Part shown: piece after piece, positions 51,874 through 60,622 of the stretch
Numbering within the stretch: the first letter of the stretch is position 1
How the letters are laid out: each line of letters begins with the position of its first letter
Assembly: GCA_022827625.1 (NCBI GenBank)
Contig: JAJEIE010000019.1
Location: forward strand, 369,181-433,180
Source: Candidatus Poribacteria bacterium
GTDB taxonomy: Bacteria; Poribacteria; WGA-4E; WGA-3G
DNA length: 64,000 nt
Reading direction: 5' to 3'
Program-made: the position numbers and the translations under genes
Notes under the pieces: generated by a model
The model's database searches: none
Told to the model about the DNA's origin: nothing
The model's input: only the letters and a program-made list of their open reading frames with translations

Positions 51874-53640
51874 TCACTTGCTTTTCAATTTCCGGCGCGC
51901 CCACCAATACCCAACCTGTCGGAGATAGTAGCCGATATTCTTGTGGATTTTTTCAAACTCCGGCACAAACGGACACCTTCCACCGAGAACAACTAACGCC
52001 GATTTCGCACGCGTCAGCGCAACATAGAAAACACGCCGCTCCTCTAAAATCTCGCTATCTCGACGCGGAAAACGCCGTTCCAATGTATTGTGAACGAGGA
52101 TCACCTTTTCCCATTCCCTGCCCTTTGCTTTGTGAATCGTTGTTATCTCAGCAGAAGTTGTGTGCTTGGCGAGCATCTCTTGAATCCGCTCCGTCTCATA
52201 GTTCGTCCGTGCCAAAACAGCAGTCTCTTGTGAGGATTCCAATTCACACAGTAAAGTGGCTTCTACGGTTTCAGGTGTCGTCTCAACGATTTTTATGTGC
52301 TGCTGCATCGGGTTATGAGCGCGGAGATTTTTACGGATGCGGGGTGTATTTCGTTCAATCAAGGCTCTGGCGTGTTCAACAATCGTTGATGTCGAGCGAT
52401 AGTTACGCGTGATCTCATATTTTTTCACATCTCGTTGATTAGTGAAGTCCTGCATAATCCGTGAGTCGCCACCCCGGAAGCTATAAATCGCCTGATCATC
52501 GTCACCAACGGCGAAAAGGTTCTCTGAAAGCAGCGAAATGAGCCGAAAATCGGCTGGGGAAATATCTTGAAACTCATCAACGAGGACGTAAGGGTATTTA
52601 TCGCCATAGGTTTGTCGGAGGTCTGGATGGTTCTCAAGCAGATTTGCGGCATGGAGAATCATATCCTCGAAGTCAACAGCGTTTGCTTCGGTTTTAAGGG
52701 TCTCATATTGGACAGCAAATGCCTGTGCCACGCGATCGTTAAGTGTCGTTGGATCGAATACGCCTGTAGTGACCTGCCGTTTTGCACGCATGACGGTCTC
52801 TTTTATGTCACTGAAACGCTCTCGGAGATTCGCAAAATCGGGGTCTCTATCAAGGTGTTCTTTATACGGAATGTCAAAGTGTTGACAAAACATCTCAAGG
52901 ACGAGTTGGTTGCTATACGCCACTCTCAGCGGATCCGCTCTGTTAAATACACTCGCCCGTTCCCGATAGAACGCAATCCAGCGCGCCTCGCGACGATTCG
53001 CCTCGCGTCCGGGGACCCATTCCAGTACCTCGAAATTGAAATGTGTTTCGCCTGCGGAACGGATTGCTTGCCGGAGTCTATCGTTTGATGAATGGCTAAA
53101 GTGTTCCTTTCTGCGCCGCTCTGGATTCGTGGTCTGTCCGATATAACACCTGCCGGTCTTCTGGCTTTCGATCTTGTAGATAGCGACTTTGGTAATGGAG
53201 GCTTTCTGTTCAATTTGTTTCTGTTCTTGTGAAATGATTTGGTCGATTTGTCCGGTCCAAATCTCAGGACGTTCCTTAAATCCTGCGCGTTTATGATTCT
53301 CAACGATAATATCTTTGCCGAAGGCGTGGAGCGTCCGGATTTCGGGTTTTTTATCTGGTTCAGTCTGGTCAATCGGTTTTGACGAAACGAGTCCACGTAA
53401 GATGCGGGTCTCCATTTCTTCGACGGCTTTTCTGTTAAAAGCGATGGCGAGGATGTGTGAAGGCGGGATGTTGTGTATCTGGATAAGGTTCAGAATCCGG
53501 GCTGTTACAACGGTGGTTTTTCCACTACCGGGTCCGGCGATGACGATTGCGGGTCTTGTAGTGTGGTTAGCGGCTTTTTGTTGGTTTCTATCAAGTCTCA
53601 TGTTTTTCACGCTACCACATAGGTCTGCTCTACTTGTCAC
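51874..53640 (-). CDS. UvrD/Rep-type helicase with inserted GIY-YIG nuclease domain
   Basis: A 588-residue superfamily 1A helicase starting at GTG 53640 (or ATG 53601). Walker A is AGPGSGKTTVV (about residues 35-45), motif Ia FNRKAVEEM, Walker B YVLVDEFQDIS (about 351-361) and motif III GDDDQAIYSFRGGD. Between motif Ib (IRTLHAFG) and the VDFEDM motif sits a GIY-YIG domain (about 151-228: VAIYKIESQKTGRCYIGQT, RRRKEHF and an E in RREARWIAFY). The domain therefore lies in the 1B subdomain position. A combined unwinding and nicking role in DNA repair or defence is inferred. It overlaps the MazF stop in GTGA. It is shorter than UvrD (about 720) and stops soon after the motif VI region. Confidence 0.8.
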   Translation of the reverse strand: MTSRADLCGSVKNMRLDRNQQKAANHTTRPAIVIAGPGSGKTTVVTARILNLIQIHNIPPSHILAIAFNRKAVEEMETRILRGLVSSKPIDQTEPDKKPEIRTLHAFGKDIIVENHKRAGFKERPEIWTGQIDQIISQEQKQIEQKASITKVAIYKIESQKTGRCYIGQTTNPERRRKEHFSHSSNDRLRQAIRSAGETHFNFEVLEWVPGREANRREARWIAFYRERASVFNRADPLRVAYSNQLVLEMFCQHFDIPYKEHLDRDPDFANLRERFSDIKETVMRAKRQVTTGVFDPTTLNDRVAQAFAVQYETLKTEANAVDFEDMILHAANLLENHPDLRQTYGDKYPYVLVDEFQDISPADFRLISLLSENLFAVGDDDQAIYSFRGGDSRIMQDFTNQRDVKKYEITRNYRSTSTIVEHARALIERNTPRIRKNLRAHNPMQQHIKIVETTPETVEATLLCELESSQETAVLARTNYETERIQEMLAKHTTSAEITTIHKAKGREWEKVILVHNTLERRFPRRDSEILEERRVFYVALTRAKSALVVLGGRCPFVPEFEKIHKNIGYYLRQVGYWWARRKLKSK

Positions 53641-53990
53641 AATATTTGCAGAAGCAGGCCAATTTTGTCTTGAACTTCATACAGTGTTTCGTGTGGCAAA
53701 GCGCACCAGAACTCCGCATCCCTTTTCTGCCAATCAAGGCTCTTAACCTGATCTGCCAGGATAACGCCCTTCACAGGTAACCCTTCAGGGATAACAACCT
53801 CAAAAGGGTTATTTCCGCTTGTTGTGGTAATGGGACAGAAGATCGCCAAATTCCGAGGTCCCCTGTTGTATTCCCAAGGAGACAGCACAACAGCAGGGCG
53901 GCGACCGGCCTGCTCGTGACCAGTTTGCGGGTTAAAACTCAGCCAGACGACATCACCGGGTACTGGAATATACTCTGTCGGTTCTACCAT
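53637..53990 (-). CDS. mazF: MazF-type endoribonuclease toxin
   Basis: A 117-residue PemK/MazF-family toxin, a sequence-specific mRNA interferase. PGDVVWLSFNPQTGHEQAGRRPAVVLSP (about residues 11-38) and IFCPITTT (about 50-57) are diagnostic, with the catalytic Arg and Thr in these strands; EVVIPEGLPVKGVILADQVKSLDW (about 63-86) completes the fold. It overlaps the antitoxin-type gene upstream by 7 nt and the helicase gene downstream by 4 nt. The association with a helicase gene is unusual for a MazEF pair. Confidence 0.88.
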   Translation of the reverse strand: MVEPTEYIPVPGDVVWLSFNPQTGHEQAGRRPAVVLSPWEYNRGPRNLAIFCPITTTSGNNPFEVVIPEGLPVKGVILADQVKSLDWQKRDAEFWCALPHETLYEVQDKIGLLLQIL

Positions 53991-54256
53991 ACTTCGTTGC
54001 CTACTGGCGGTCCGGTGTCTATTTCACTGTGTCCATCGGCGTCTGGCATTTGGGCTAAAAGTTCCTTAAGTGTAAATTTAGGTTTCCGGTGAGGGCGCGG
54101 AGGGGGCGGCGTACGATGCGGCTTGTCCCGACATGACAATTTACGGTGTGCAGCTTTTATATCTGCAGCACCCAGTCCTTTCTTGACCTGTGTCTCGTCT
54201 TGGGTCTTGAGATATTTGAGATATGCTATAAAAACTAAACATTCTTGATAGGACAT
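53984..54256 (-). CDS. MazE-like antitoxin with atypical N-terminus
   Basis: A 90-residue protein upstream of mazF. The last 30 residues (KFTLKELLAQMPDADGHSEIDTGPPVGNEVW) match the MazE toxin-binding tail. The N-terminal 55 residues do not read as an AbrB/SpoVT fold; instead there is an unfamiliar helical stretch followed by a basic Pro-rich linker (RDKPHRTPPPPRPHRKP). Either the DNA-binding domain has been replaced or it has diverged. No frameshifted AbrB text was found in the other frames by eye. GGAGGG lies 5 nt before the ATG. Confidence 0.72.
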   Translation of the reverse strand: MSYQECLVFIAYLKYLKTQDETQVKKGLGAADIKAAHRKLSCRDKPHRTPPPPRPHRKPKFTLKELLAQMPDADGHSEIDTGPPVGNEVW

Positions 54257-54310
54257 AATTCCCTCCCTGCTTATAGACTACCACAATTTGCGTGACGTGT
54301 CAAATTGAAT

Positions 54311-54745
54311 TCACTTCGGCATCCGCCGGACCCATAACAACAGTGCCACGTTCATCGCACCGATAAAGCCGAAGACATAGGACTGAATGCCTGCTAACGT
54401 GTCAAGCGAACGGATGAGGAAGGGACAGAGAATCGGTAAGCCGAGAGCAAAGCAGGTGTAGAAAGTTAAGAGTTTCGCCCCTTTCGCTTCCCAGAAGGTT
54501 ATCTGCCGCTTTAAAACCTTTATATAAGATTGATCCCATAACCGAGATGTCCACTTGCCCTGCATAAATCCCAAGCCAACACCTAAACCGTAGCCGAAAC
54601 TCGACCAACGTAAGTCGATACGTACGTCGTATGAGATAGCAACTACCCAAAGCAGCTGCCCCAGCACTGAAAGCACAATGAACGCCCAGAACACTGGCAA
54701 TTTCATATAGAAGGGGAGTAAGCGGCGGTATAATTTATTTCCCAT
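54311..54745 (-). CDS. hypothetical four-helix membrane protein
   Basis: A 144-residue protein not recognised. Four hydrophobic segments are visible (about residues 14-36, 46-62, 88-108 and 118-138), so it is probably an inner-membrane protein. The start at MGNKLYRRLL (54745) is used because the longer frame to 54814 overlaps purQ; even so it overlaps the end of purQ by 11 nt, so co-transcription is likely. No function can be assigned. Confidence 0.6.
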   Translation of the reverse strand: MGNKLYRRLLPFYMKLPVFWAFIVLSVLGQLLWVVAISYDVRIDLRWSSFGYGLGVGLGFMQGKWTSRLWDQSYIKVLKRQITFWEAKGAKLLTFYTCFALGLPILCPFLIRSLDTLAGIQSYVFGFIGAMNVALLLWVRRMPK

Positions 54746-55535
54746 GCGATTTGACGTAGTTGACAGCATTTTTGAAGAGAGCGAGCCCATCGCCTGCCTC
54801 GGAACTGTTTCCACTGGTCCCCACGAGTCGGGTCCAACGCGGGTGATTCCATTTCATTAGAAACCGCTCAGGATGGGGCATTAACCCGAAGATTCTACCT
54901 GTCGTATCGCAGACACCGGCAATATCAGCATCAGAGCCATTCGGGTTGTGTGGGTATGTGCTTTTGGCATATCGGAACACAATCTGATTATTTGATTCTA
55001 ATTCTTCCAAGACACCTGACGGGGCAGTAAACCGTCCCTCGGCGTGTGCGACAGGGAGATAGATTTCGGCTTTGATACCTTTCGTAAAGACACATGGACT
55101 CTCTTGGGTTGCCAAGTCTACCCAGCGGCACTCGAATTTTGCCGAGGTATTCATTGCCAACGTCGCTCGTTGCGCCATTTCTGGTACATCGTTTTTAGAA
55201 GCACTCGCCCCGGGTAACAGCCCTGTTCGCACAAGCACTTGAAATCCGTTGCATATACCGAGTATCAGTTTATCATCAGCGACAAACTTATTCAAAGCGT
55301 CTGTCAGTTTGTGTTTCATCTCGACTGCCAGAAGAATGCCCGCTGAAATATCATCGCCGTAGGAGAAACCGCCTGGAATGGCAAGGATTTGATAGTCGGC
55401 TAAGTCAACTTTTCCAGAGATGAGATTTTGGATATGTATTAACGCCGTCTCTGCACCGGCGAGTTGGAACGCTGCATCCGTTTCCACATCGCAGTTAGTC
55501 CCAGCAGTTCGTAAGATAAGTACTTTTGGTTTCAT
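54735..55535 (-). CDS. purQ: phosphoribosylformylglycinamidine synthase glutaminase subunit
   Basis: A 266-residue class I glutamine amidotransferase that supplies ammonia for the conversion of FGAR to FGAM in purine synthesis. The nucleophile is the Cys of LILGICNGFQVLV (about residues 87-99), PGGFSYGDD (about 54-62) is the oxyanion segment, and the His-Glu pair is in LMPHPERF near the C-terminus. The start at MKPKVLIL (55535) fits the family; the extension to 55574 overlaps purL. It is 14 nt downstream of purL. The usual third subunit PurS is not in this window. Confidence 0.93.
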   Translation of the reverse strand: MKPKVLILRTAGTNCDVETDAAFQLAGAETALIHIQNLISGKVDLADYQILAIPGGFSYGDDISAGILLAVEMKHKLTDALNKFVADDKLILGICNGFQVLVRTGLLPGASASKNDVPEMAQRATLAMNTSAKFECRWVDLATQESPCVFTKGIKAEIYLPVAHAEGRFTAPSGVLEELESNNQIVFRYAKSTYPHNPNGSDADIAGVCDTTGRIFGLMPHPERFLMKWNHPRWTRLVGTSGNSSEAGDGLALFKNAVNYVKSHGK

Positions 55536-55549
55536 ATTTTTACCAATAA

Positions 55550-57946
55550 TTAGAAAGACAACGGAGCCTGCCATGCGGATTTGAGGGTATCAATTGAAGT
55601 TTCAACGATTCGGTGCCCCGCAGTTCCGTTGATAATAAAGTCCGGTGTGTCTGTAACAGTGCCGAGGCAGCCTGTCGGTACGCCCTTCATAAGGGTTTCG
55701 TAAGCCTGTTGGTGTTGTGGCTCAATTTCTACAAGAAAACGGCTGTTTGACTCCGAAAACAGGAGTGTGTCGTCAGCAGAAATTTCCTCGCCTGTTGGCA
55801 CGCTACCCAGGTTCAAGGACATTCCATATCCACCTGAAAATGCCATTTCCGCTGCTGCTACACCGATACCGCCTTCAGAACAGTCGTGACAAGAACGCAC
55901 CAATCCTTTACTGATTGCAGTGCTGAGTCGTTCCATCGTCAGTTTACCTTCATCAGGTCGGACAATGGGTGCGTTGTTTCCGATAAATCCGTGGATACCG
56001 AAGTAGTGAGATCCGCCCAATTCAGTGTAAGTGTTTCCGACAACATAGATAGAGTTACCAGGGGCTTTTACGTCCATCGTGATAGCACGCTGGATGTCGG
56101 GCATCACGCAGATTGCGGATATGAGCAGCGTCGCTGGAATTGCGCGTTGCTCACCGGTTGTCGTGTCGCTGTATTCGTTGTAAAGGCTATCCTTACCAGA
56201 GATAAACGGCGTGCCGTAAGCGGTGGCAATGTCATAACACGCCCGTGCCGCACGCACCAACTCTCCAAGTCGATCGGGTTTGTCAGGGTTGCCCCAACAG
56301 AAGTTGTCCAGGAGTGCCGTCTTCTCGAGGGTTCCACCGACAGCGACGATGTTCCGCAACGCCTCATCAATCGCCGCGGCGGCACTGAGATACGGATCTA
56401 CATCGCTATATTTCGGGTTAATCCCGTTGGCAACAATTACACCGTTTCGGCTGCCAATTACCGGCGTGACGACGCACGCATCACTCGGTCCATCGTTTTC
56501 TGCCCCGACGAGTGGGTGAATAACTATACCCCCTTGCACACTGTGGTCATATTGCCGGATGACAGATTCTTTACTCGCTATGTTTGGACTCGCGAGGAGT
56601 TGGCAGAGGTCGTCTGTATAATCATCAGTTTCTTTGTCCCGAGAAGGCATTTCTGGATGCTTGGGTGGATCCCAGACTGCCTGTTTGATGGGTTGTGGCA
56701 AGCCGTTGTGCAGGAACGCCATCTCTAAATCCGCAACGATTCTGCCTTCATAAAAGACTTGCAGTCTGTGTGTGTCCGTAAAACTGCCGAGGACCGTCGC
56801 CTCAACGAATTCTGCCTCACATATCTCTATCAATTCATCTAAATTTTCAGGAGGTACAGCAATGACCATCCGTTCTTGTGCTTCCGAGAGCCAAATCTCC
56901 CACGGGGCAAGTCCATCGTATTTCAGAGAGACGCGTTCGAGGTGCACTTCCGCCCCTATGTGTTCTCCCATCTCACCGACGGCAGAAGAGAAGCCACCGG
57001 CACCGCAATCCGTTATTGAGCGATAAAGGTTCTTGTCACGTGCCTGTAGCAACGCATCGACGATCTTCTTTTCCATAATCGGGTTGCCAATTTGCACCAC
57101 ACTGCCGAGGTTTTCGGAGGTGTCGTCCAATTCGGCGGAAGAAAAAGTAGCACCGTGAATGCCGTCCCGACCCGTCTGCCCGCCGATAGAGACGACGAGA
57201 TCACCGGGTTCGACGGATTTCTCGCACCTGTTTCTCGGTATGAGACCGACGTTTCCACAAAAGACAAGCGGGTTCGCGGTGTAGCGGGTATCAAATAGAA
57301 TCGCACCGTTTGCGGTCGGAATGCCCATCCGATTGCCATAGTCTCGCACACCCGCAACGACACCGTTGAATACACGCTTTGGGTGCAGTGTACCTTTCGG
57401 AAGTTGTGTATAAGGTGTATCAGGCATCCCGAAGCAGAAGACATCCGTATTCAGAATAGGCTTTGCACCGAGTCCCGTGCCGAGCGAATCCCGAATCACA
57501 CCACCGATACCTGTCCCCGCACCGCCGTAAGGTTCGATCGCTGAAGGGTGGTTGTGTGTTTCTACCTTGAAAACGAGATTGTAAGTATCGTCGAATTCGA
57601 TGATACCGGCGTTATCCGAGAAGACAGAGACGCACCACGGCTTTGCGATTTCCTCTGTCGCACGTTGGATAAAAGTCGGAAACAAGCCGTCGATTCGCTC
57701 TGGTTCTTTTCCGGTTTCAGCGTAGTCGATGATACTTTTGAAGGTTTTGTGGACGCAGTGTTCCGACCAAGTTTGCGCGATCGTCTCAATTTCGACATCG
57801 GTTGGGTTGCGTCCTAATCCGTCAAAATGACGCTGAATCGCGTGCATCTCGTTCAGATTTAGGGACAGCGTTCCTTCTCGACTGATACGCATGAGTTCCG
57901 TATCATCGGCATTTAGGATCTCTATTTCTTTGACCGTACTGGACAT
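55550..57946 (-). CDS. purL: phosphoribosylformylglycinamidine synthase, large subunit (PurL)
   Basis: A 798-residue ATP-dependent enzyme of the small-type PurL class, which forms a complex with PurQ and PurS. WSEHCVHKTFKS (about residues 50-61) and VFKVETHNHPSAIEPYGGAGTGIGG (about 125-150) give the substrate and ATP-binding signature. QITDCGAGG-type text (SITDCGAGGFSSAVGEM, about 315-331) and a second AIRS-like half (about 420-790) follow. It is somewhat longer than the typical 740 residues. The gene precedes purQ by 14 nt; the run continues into a membrane-protein gene. Confidence 0.93.
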   Translation of the reverse strand: MSSTVKEIEILNADDTELMRISREGTLSLNLNEMHAIQRHFDGLGRNPTDVEIETIAQTWSEHCVHKTFKSIIDYAETGKEPERIDGLFPTFIQRATEEIAKPWCVSVFSDNAGIIEFDDTYNLVFKVETHNHPSAIEPYGGAGTGIGGVIRDSLGTGLGAKPILNTDVFCFGMPDTPYTQLPKGTLHPKRVFNGVVAGVRDYGNRMGIPTANGAILFDTRYTANPLVFCGNVGLIPRNRCEKSVEPGDLVVSIGGQTGRDGIHGATFSSAELDDTSENLGSVVQIGNPIMEKKIVDALLQARDKNLYRSITDCGAGGFSSAVGEMGEHIGAEVHLERVSLKYDGLAPWEIWLSEAQERMVIAVPPENLDELIEICEAEFVEATVLGSFTDTHRLQVFYEGRIVADLEMAFLHNGLPQPIKQAVWDPPKHPEMPSRDKETDDYTDDLCQLLASPNIASKESVIRQYDHSVQGGIVIHPLVGAENDGPSDACVVTPVIGSRNGVIVANGINPKYSDVDPYLSAAAAIDEALRNIVAVGGTLEKTALLDNFCWGNPDKPDRLGELVRAARACYDIATAYGTPFISGKDSLYNEYSDTTTGEQRAIPATLLISAICVMPDIQRAITMDVKAPGNSIYVVGNTYTELGGSHYFGIHGFIGNNAPIVRPDEGKLTMERLSTAISKGLVRSCHDCSEGGIGVAAAEMAFSGGYGMSLNLGSVPTGEEISADDTLLFSESNSRFLVEIEPQHQQAYETLMKGVPTGCLGTVTDTPDFIINGTAGHRIVETSIDTLKSAWQAPLSF

Positions 57947-58048
57947 TTTTTTGACTATGACCCTCTGAGCTGCCCACCACTATGTTTCGGGCAGGTTTTT
58001 GGTTAATTTTAGCCATTTTTGATTAAATTTAATGGCTTTAATTTTAAT

Positions 58049-58870
58049 TTATTCCTTAAACGAGGCGGTGACGCGGGGGATACTCTCCTCACAGGCGAAC
58101 CGTTCAATGCTCGAAGCACCGACGAAACCGACAGTATCTGTTTTCTCATTGATAAACGCCGCTTCCGGTGCCTTTGAAATAGGACCCCCATGAGCAAGAC
58201 AGATGACATCCGGGTTCACTGTTTGTGCAGCGTCGCAGATTTCTTGCACTCGAACCGCCGCATCTTCAAGCGTGAAGGCTGTTTCTGCGCCGATAGTCCC
58301 ACCGACCGTAGTTCCCATGTGTGCAATAATAACGTCCGCGCCGACTTTCGCCATATTTTCAGACTCTTCTGGATTGAAGACATAGACAATGGTGAACAGA
58401 TCCATCTCATGCGCGATGCCGATCGTCTCGACCTCTTTGTAGAACCCCATCCCTGTCTCTTCAAGCGTTACCCGGAAAGTGCCATCAATTACGCCAACCG
58501 TCGGGAAGTTATTGACACCATCAAAGCCGACATCGCGGACCTGTTTGAGGAAGTTGCGCATCCGGCGCGTCGGATCGGTGCCGTTGACACCGGCGATAAC
58601 AGGCGTTTCTTTGACGACAGGCAGCACTTCACGCTCACCCATCTCCATAACGATGGCGTTGGCATCGCCGTAAGCCAAGAGTCCCGCGCAAGAGCCGAAC
58701 CCGGACATCCGATAGCGACCTGAGTTGTAAATTACAATCAGATCCGCGCCGCCTTGTTCAGCGAATTTTGCCGTGATACCTGTTCCAGCACCGACAGCGA
58801 GCAGCGATCTGTTTCTACTTAATTCTGACCTCAGTCGTCCTAATACCTCATCTCGTCTGTAATCTGGCAT
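58049..58870 (-). CDS. PEP-hydrolase-like TIM-barrel protein (PF09370 type)
   Basis: A 273-residue TIM-barrel protein resembling the so-called phosphoenolpyruvate-hydrolase/Tm-1 family. Typical text is LLAVGAGTGITAKFAEQGGADLIVIYNSGRYRMSGFGSC (about residues 22-60), VIAGVNGTDPTRRM, ADVIIAHMGTTVGGTIG and LAHGGPISKAPEA. The annotation name reflects the family; the reaction in bacteria is not well established. The start at MPDYRRDEVL (58870) is chosen because AAGGAAAG lies about 9 nt upstream. The frame upstream to 58963 would run into a short inverted-repeat element. Confidence 0.75.
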   Translation of the reverse strand: MPDYRRDEVLGRLRSELSRNRSLLAVGAGTGITAKFAEQGGADLIVIYNSGRYRMSGFGSCAGLLAYGDANAIVMEMGEREVLPVVKETPVIAGVNGTDPTRRMRNFLKQVRDVGFDGVNNFPTVGVIDGTFRVTLEETGMGFYKEVETIGIAHEMDLFTIVYVFNPEESENMAKVGADVIIAHMGTTVGGTIGAETAFTLEDAAVRVQEICDAAQTVNPDVICLAHGGPISKAPEAAFINEKTDTVGFVGASSIERFACEESIPRVTASFKE

Positions 58871-58926
58871 AATTTTAACTTTCCTTGCGGTTAAATAACG
58901 TGGTTTTGAACTTTGACAGGCCTTTC

Positions 58927-59018
58927 TTAAATCCGCTCTCCATTTTGCGGCGTACTCGCCCATAAGCGATCTGCTTCATTACGAGCTACGTTTTTGATGC
59001 CATAAAGAGCGGATTTAA
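58927..59018. repeat. short inverted-repeat element
   Basis: TTAAATCCGCTCT (58927-58939) and AGAGCGGATTTAA (59006-59018) form perfect 13-bp terminal inverted repeats around 66 bp of non-coding sequence. Confidence 0.6.
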
Positions 59019-59041
59019 TCAAAAATCTCTTTCTGAAAGCC

Positions 59042-59062
59042 GATGGCTGACGGCTGATGGCT
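59042..59062. repeat. heptamer repeat at the end of the sulfatase-fold gene
   Basis: Three 7-mers GATGGCT, GACGGCT, GATGGCT in a row, just past and into the stop of the leftward gene. Confidence 0.6.
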
Positions 59063-60455
59063 ACTCACCCCGCGATTTCGCCTGTAAACGTGCGGCTGCA
59101 CCCGCATCGCCGATATGCATCGTATTATATGCCTGCTCGGAGGTCTTGAATGGACCGACACCTTTGTGTCCATGCCAATCCCCTTGGGTCATAATCGGAT
59201 TTGTCAACCCAGTTTCCTGTTCCCGCTGGCGAATCCAGTCTTTCATCCGTGTTTCGAGGACGTTCACGACGTCAGGATGTGTCTCAGCAAGGTTGTTGTT
59301 CTCATCGGGGTCTTGGATGAGATTGTAGAGTTCGACAGGGGGCTTGAAATGGAAATCGGGTTCGAGCGCGACGATGAGTTTCCATTCCGGTGTCCGCCAA
59401 CCGTGCTTACGCATCCATGTGCATTCCGTGATGTAAATCTCACTCTCAAAAGAGGTGATCTCACCACTAATGAGAGAAGTAAGGCTCTCTCCATCGAATG
59501 CGATGTCTGTGTCAATGTCCGCTAATTCAAGAAGCGTCGGCACGAGGTCTTTATGTTGATTGTATCCGGCGACCCGTTTTCCGGCTGGGACGCGTCCGGG
59601 ATAGCGGATAATAAGCGGCACATGCAAGGTAACGTCATAGAGGCCGTGATGGTCGAACCAGCATTCGTGGTCGTAGAGGGTTTCACCGTGATCGCCATTG
59701 ATAATCACTATTGTCTCGTCCAGTACACCGCGCGTCTCAAGGGTGTTAAAAAGTGTTTGAATACAAGCGTCCATATAAGCAATTGCGCCGTCGTATTGTG
59801 CGATGACGTAATCTTTATCGGTAATTCCGGGCGGCAGCCAAGAGGCGAAATAGTCGCAAAACGGTTTGAATGTCATCACCGGTTCCATAGATGTATTACT
59901 CGGATCGCATTCATCACCGTGGTAGAACGCGCGTTCATAAGGAGCGGGTGGAAGATATGGGGAATGCGGATCCATGTGGCGTAGGAACAGGAAAAACGGT
60001 TTTTCGTCACTCTGGTCAATCAGTCGATTCAGTTCTGGAAGCGTCGTTTTATTGAGATTTTCTGCTTTAGGGGAACGACCGCTTTCGTCGGGACCCCAAC
60101 CAGAGTAGTTCAGATAGGTATCAAATCCACGCGCACTCGGTCCACTGAATCCGACACAGGTTGTGTCGTAACCGGTTTCTCGGAGGATTTCTGCCAACGT
60201 TTTGACCTCTTCGCGAAGCGGTCCTTGATGGCGCAAAGCGACGACCTGTGTGCTGAAGGTATCTAACCCCGTCAGCATAGAGGCATAAGCACTGGTTGTC
60301 GGAATGTGCGCGCTGTAAGTTTTCTCGAAGAGGGTACCACCCTCCGCGAACTTATCAATGTGAGGGGTCGTGAGTTGATGATACCCATAGCAGCTCATGT
60401 GTGTGGCGAGGAGAGAGTCAACTCCCATGAGTACGATATTAGGTTGTTTCGCCAT
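59061..60455 (-). CDS. sulfatase-fold hydrolase with Thr instead of Cys at the active site
   Basis: A 464-residue alkaline-phosphatase-superfamily enzyme. The position of the sulfatase formylglycine is T53 in IPTTSAYASMLTG, so the CxPxR signature is absent, and the second metal Asp is S14 (VDS in place of DD). GDHGETLYDHECWFDHHGLYDVTLHVPLI (about residues 265-293) and PSNTSMEP-type loops keep the metal-site His/Asp residues. It is likely a phosphodiesterase, phosphatase or sulfatase-like enzyme using a Thr nucleophile. AAGGAG lies 8 nt before the ATG. The upstream spacer carries a palindromic repeat. Confidence 0.82.
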   Translation of the reverse strand: MAKQPNIVLMGVDSLLATHMSCYGYHQLTTPHIDKFAEGGTLFEKTYSAHIPTTSAYASMLTGLDTFSTQVVALRHQGPLREEVKTLAEILRETGYDTTCVGFSGPSARGFDTYLNYSGWGPDESGRSPKAENLNKTTLPELNRLIDQSDEKPFFLFLRHMDPHSPYLPPAPYERAFYHGDECDPSNTSMEPVMTFKPFCDYFASWLPPGITDKDYVIAQYDGAIAYMDACIQTLFNTLETRGVLDETIVIINGDHGETLYDHECWFDHHGLYDVTLHVPLIIRYPGRVPAGKRVAGYNQHKDLVPTLLELADIDTDIAFDGESLTSLISGEITSFESEIYITECTWMRKHGWRTPEWKLIVALEPDFHFKPPVELYNLIQDPDENNNLAETHPDVVNVLETRMKDWIRQREQETGLTNPIMTQGDWHGHKGVGPFKTSEQAYNTMHIGDAGAAARLQAKSRGE

Positions 60456-60495
60456 ATTTGATTCTCCTTTTTAATAGTTGTAAGTGTTTGGTTTT

Positions 60496-60613
60496 AGGTT
60501 ATAAGTTAAGACATGGGCGTGTAACAATCTGAGTGCTATTGGATACTCCCAACTGGGGTAGATTGTTACCAAAGAGTCTCTTAACTTATAACTTATAACT
60601 TATAACTTATAAC
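60496..60613. repeat. nested palindrome with four ACTTATA heptamers
   Basis: Outer arms GGTTATAAGTTAAG (about 60498-60511) and CTTAACTTATAAC (from 60580) pair, as do inner arms GTAACAATCT (60521-60530) and AGATTGTTAC (60560-60569). The right outer arm extends as four exact ACTTATA copies (60584-60611). Confidence 0.6.
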
Positions 60614-60622
60614 CCTACTAAC

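Noticed and set aside
53984..54256. Frameshift in the MazE-like gene hiding an AbrB domain
   Set aside because: No AbrB-like text was seen in the other two frames of this region.
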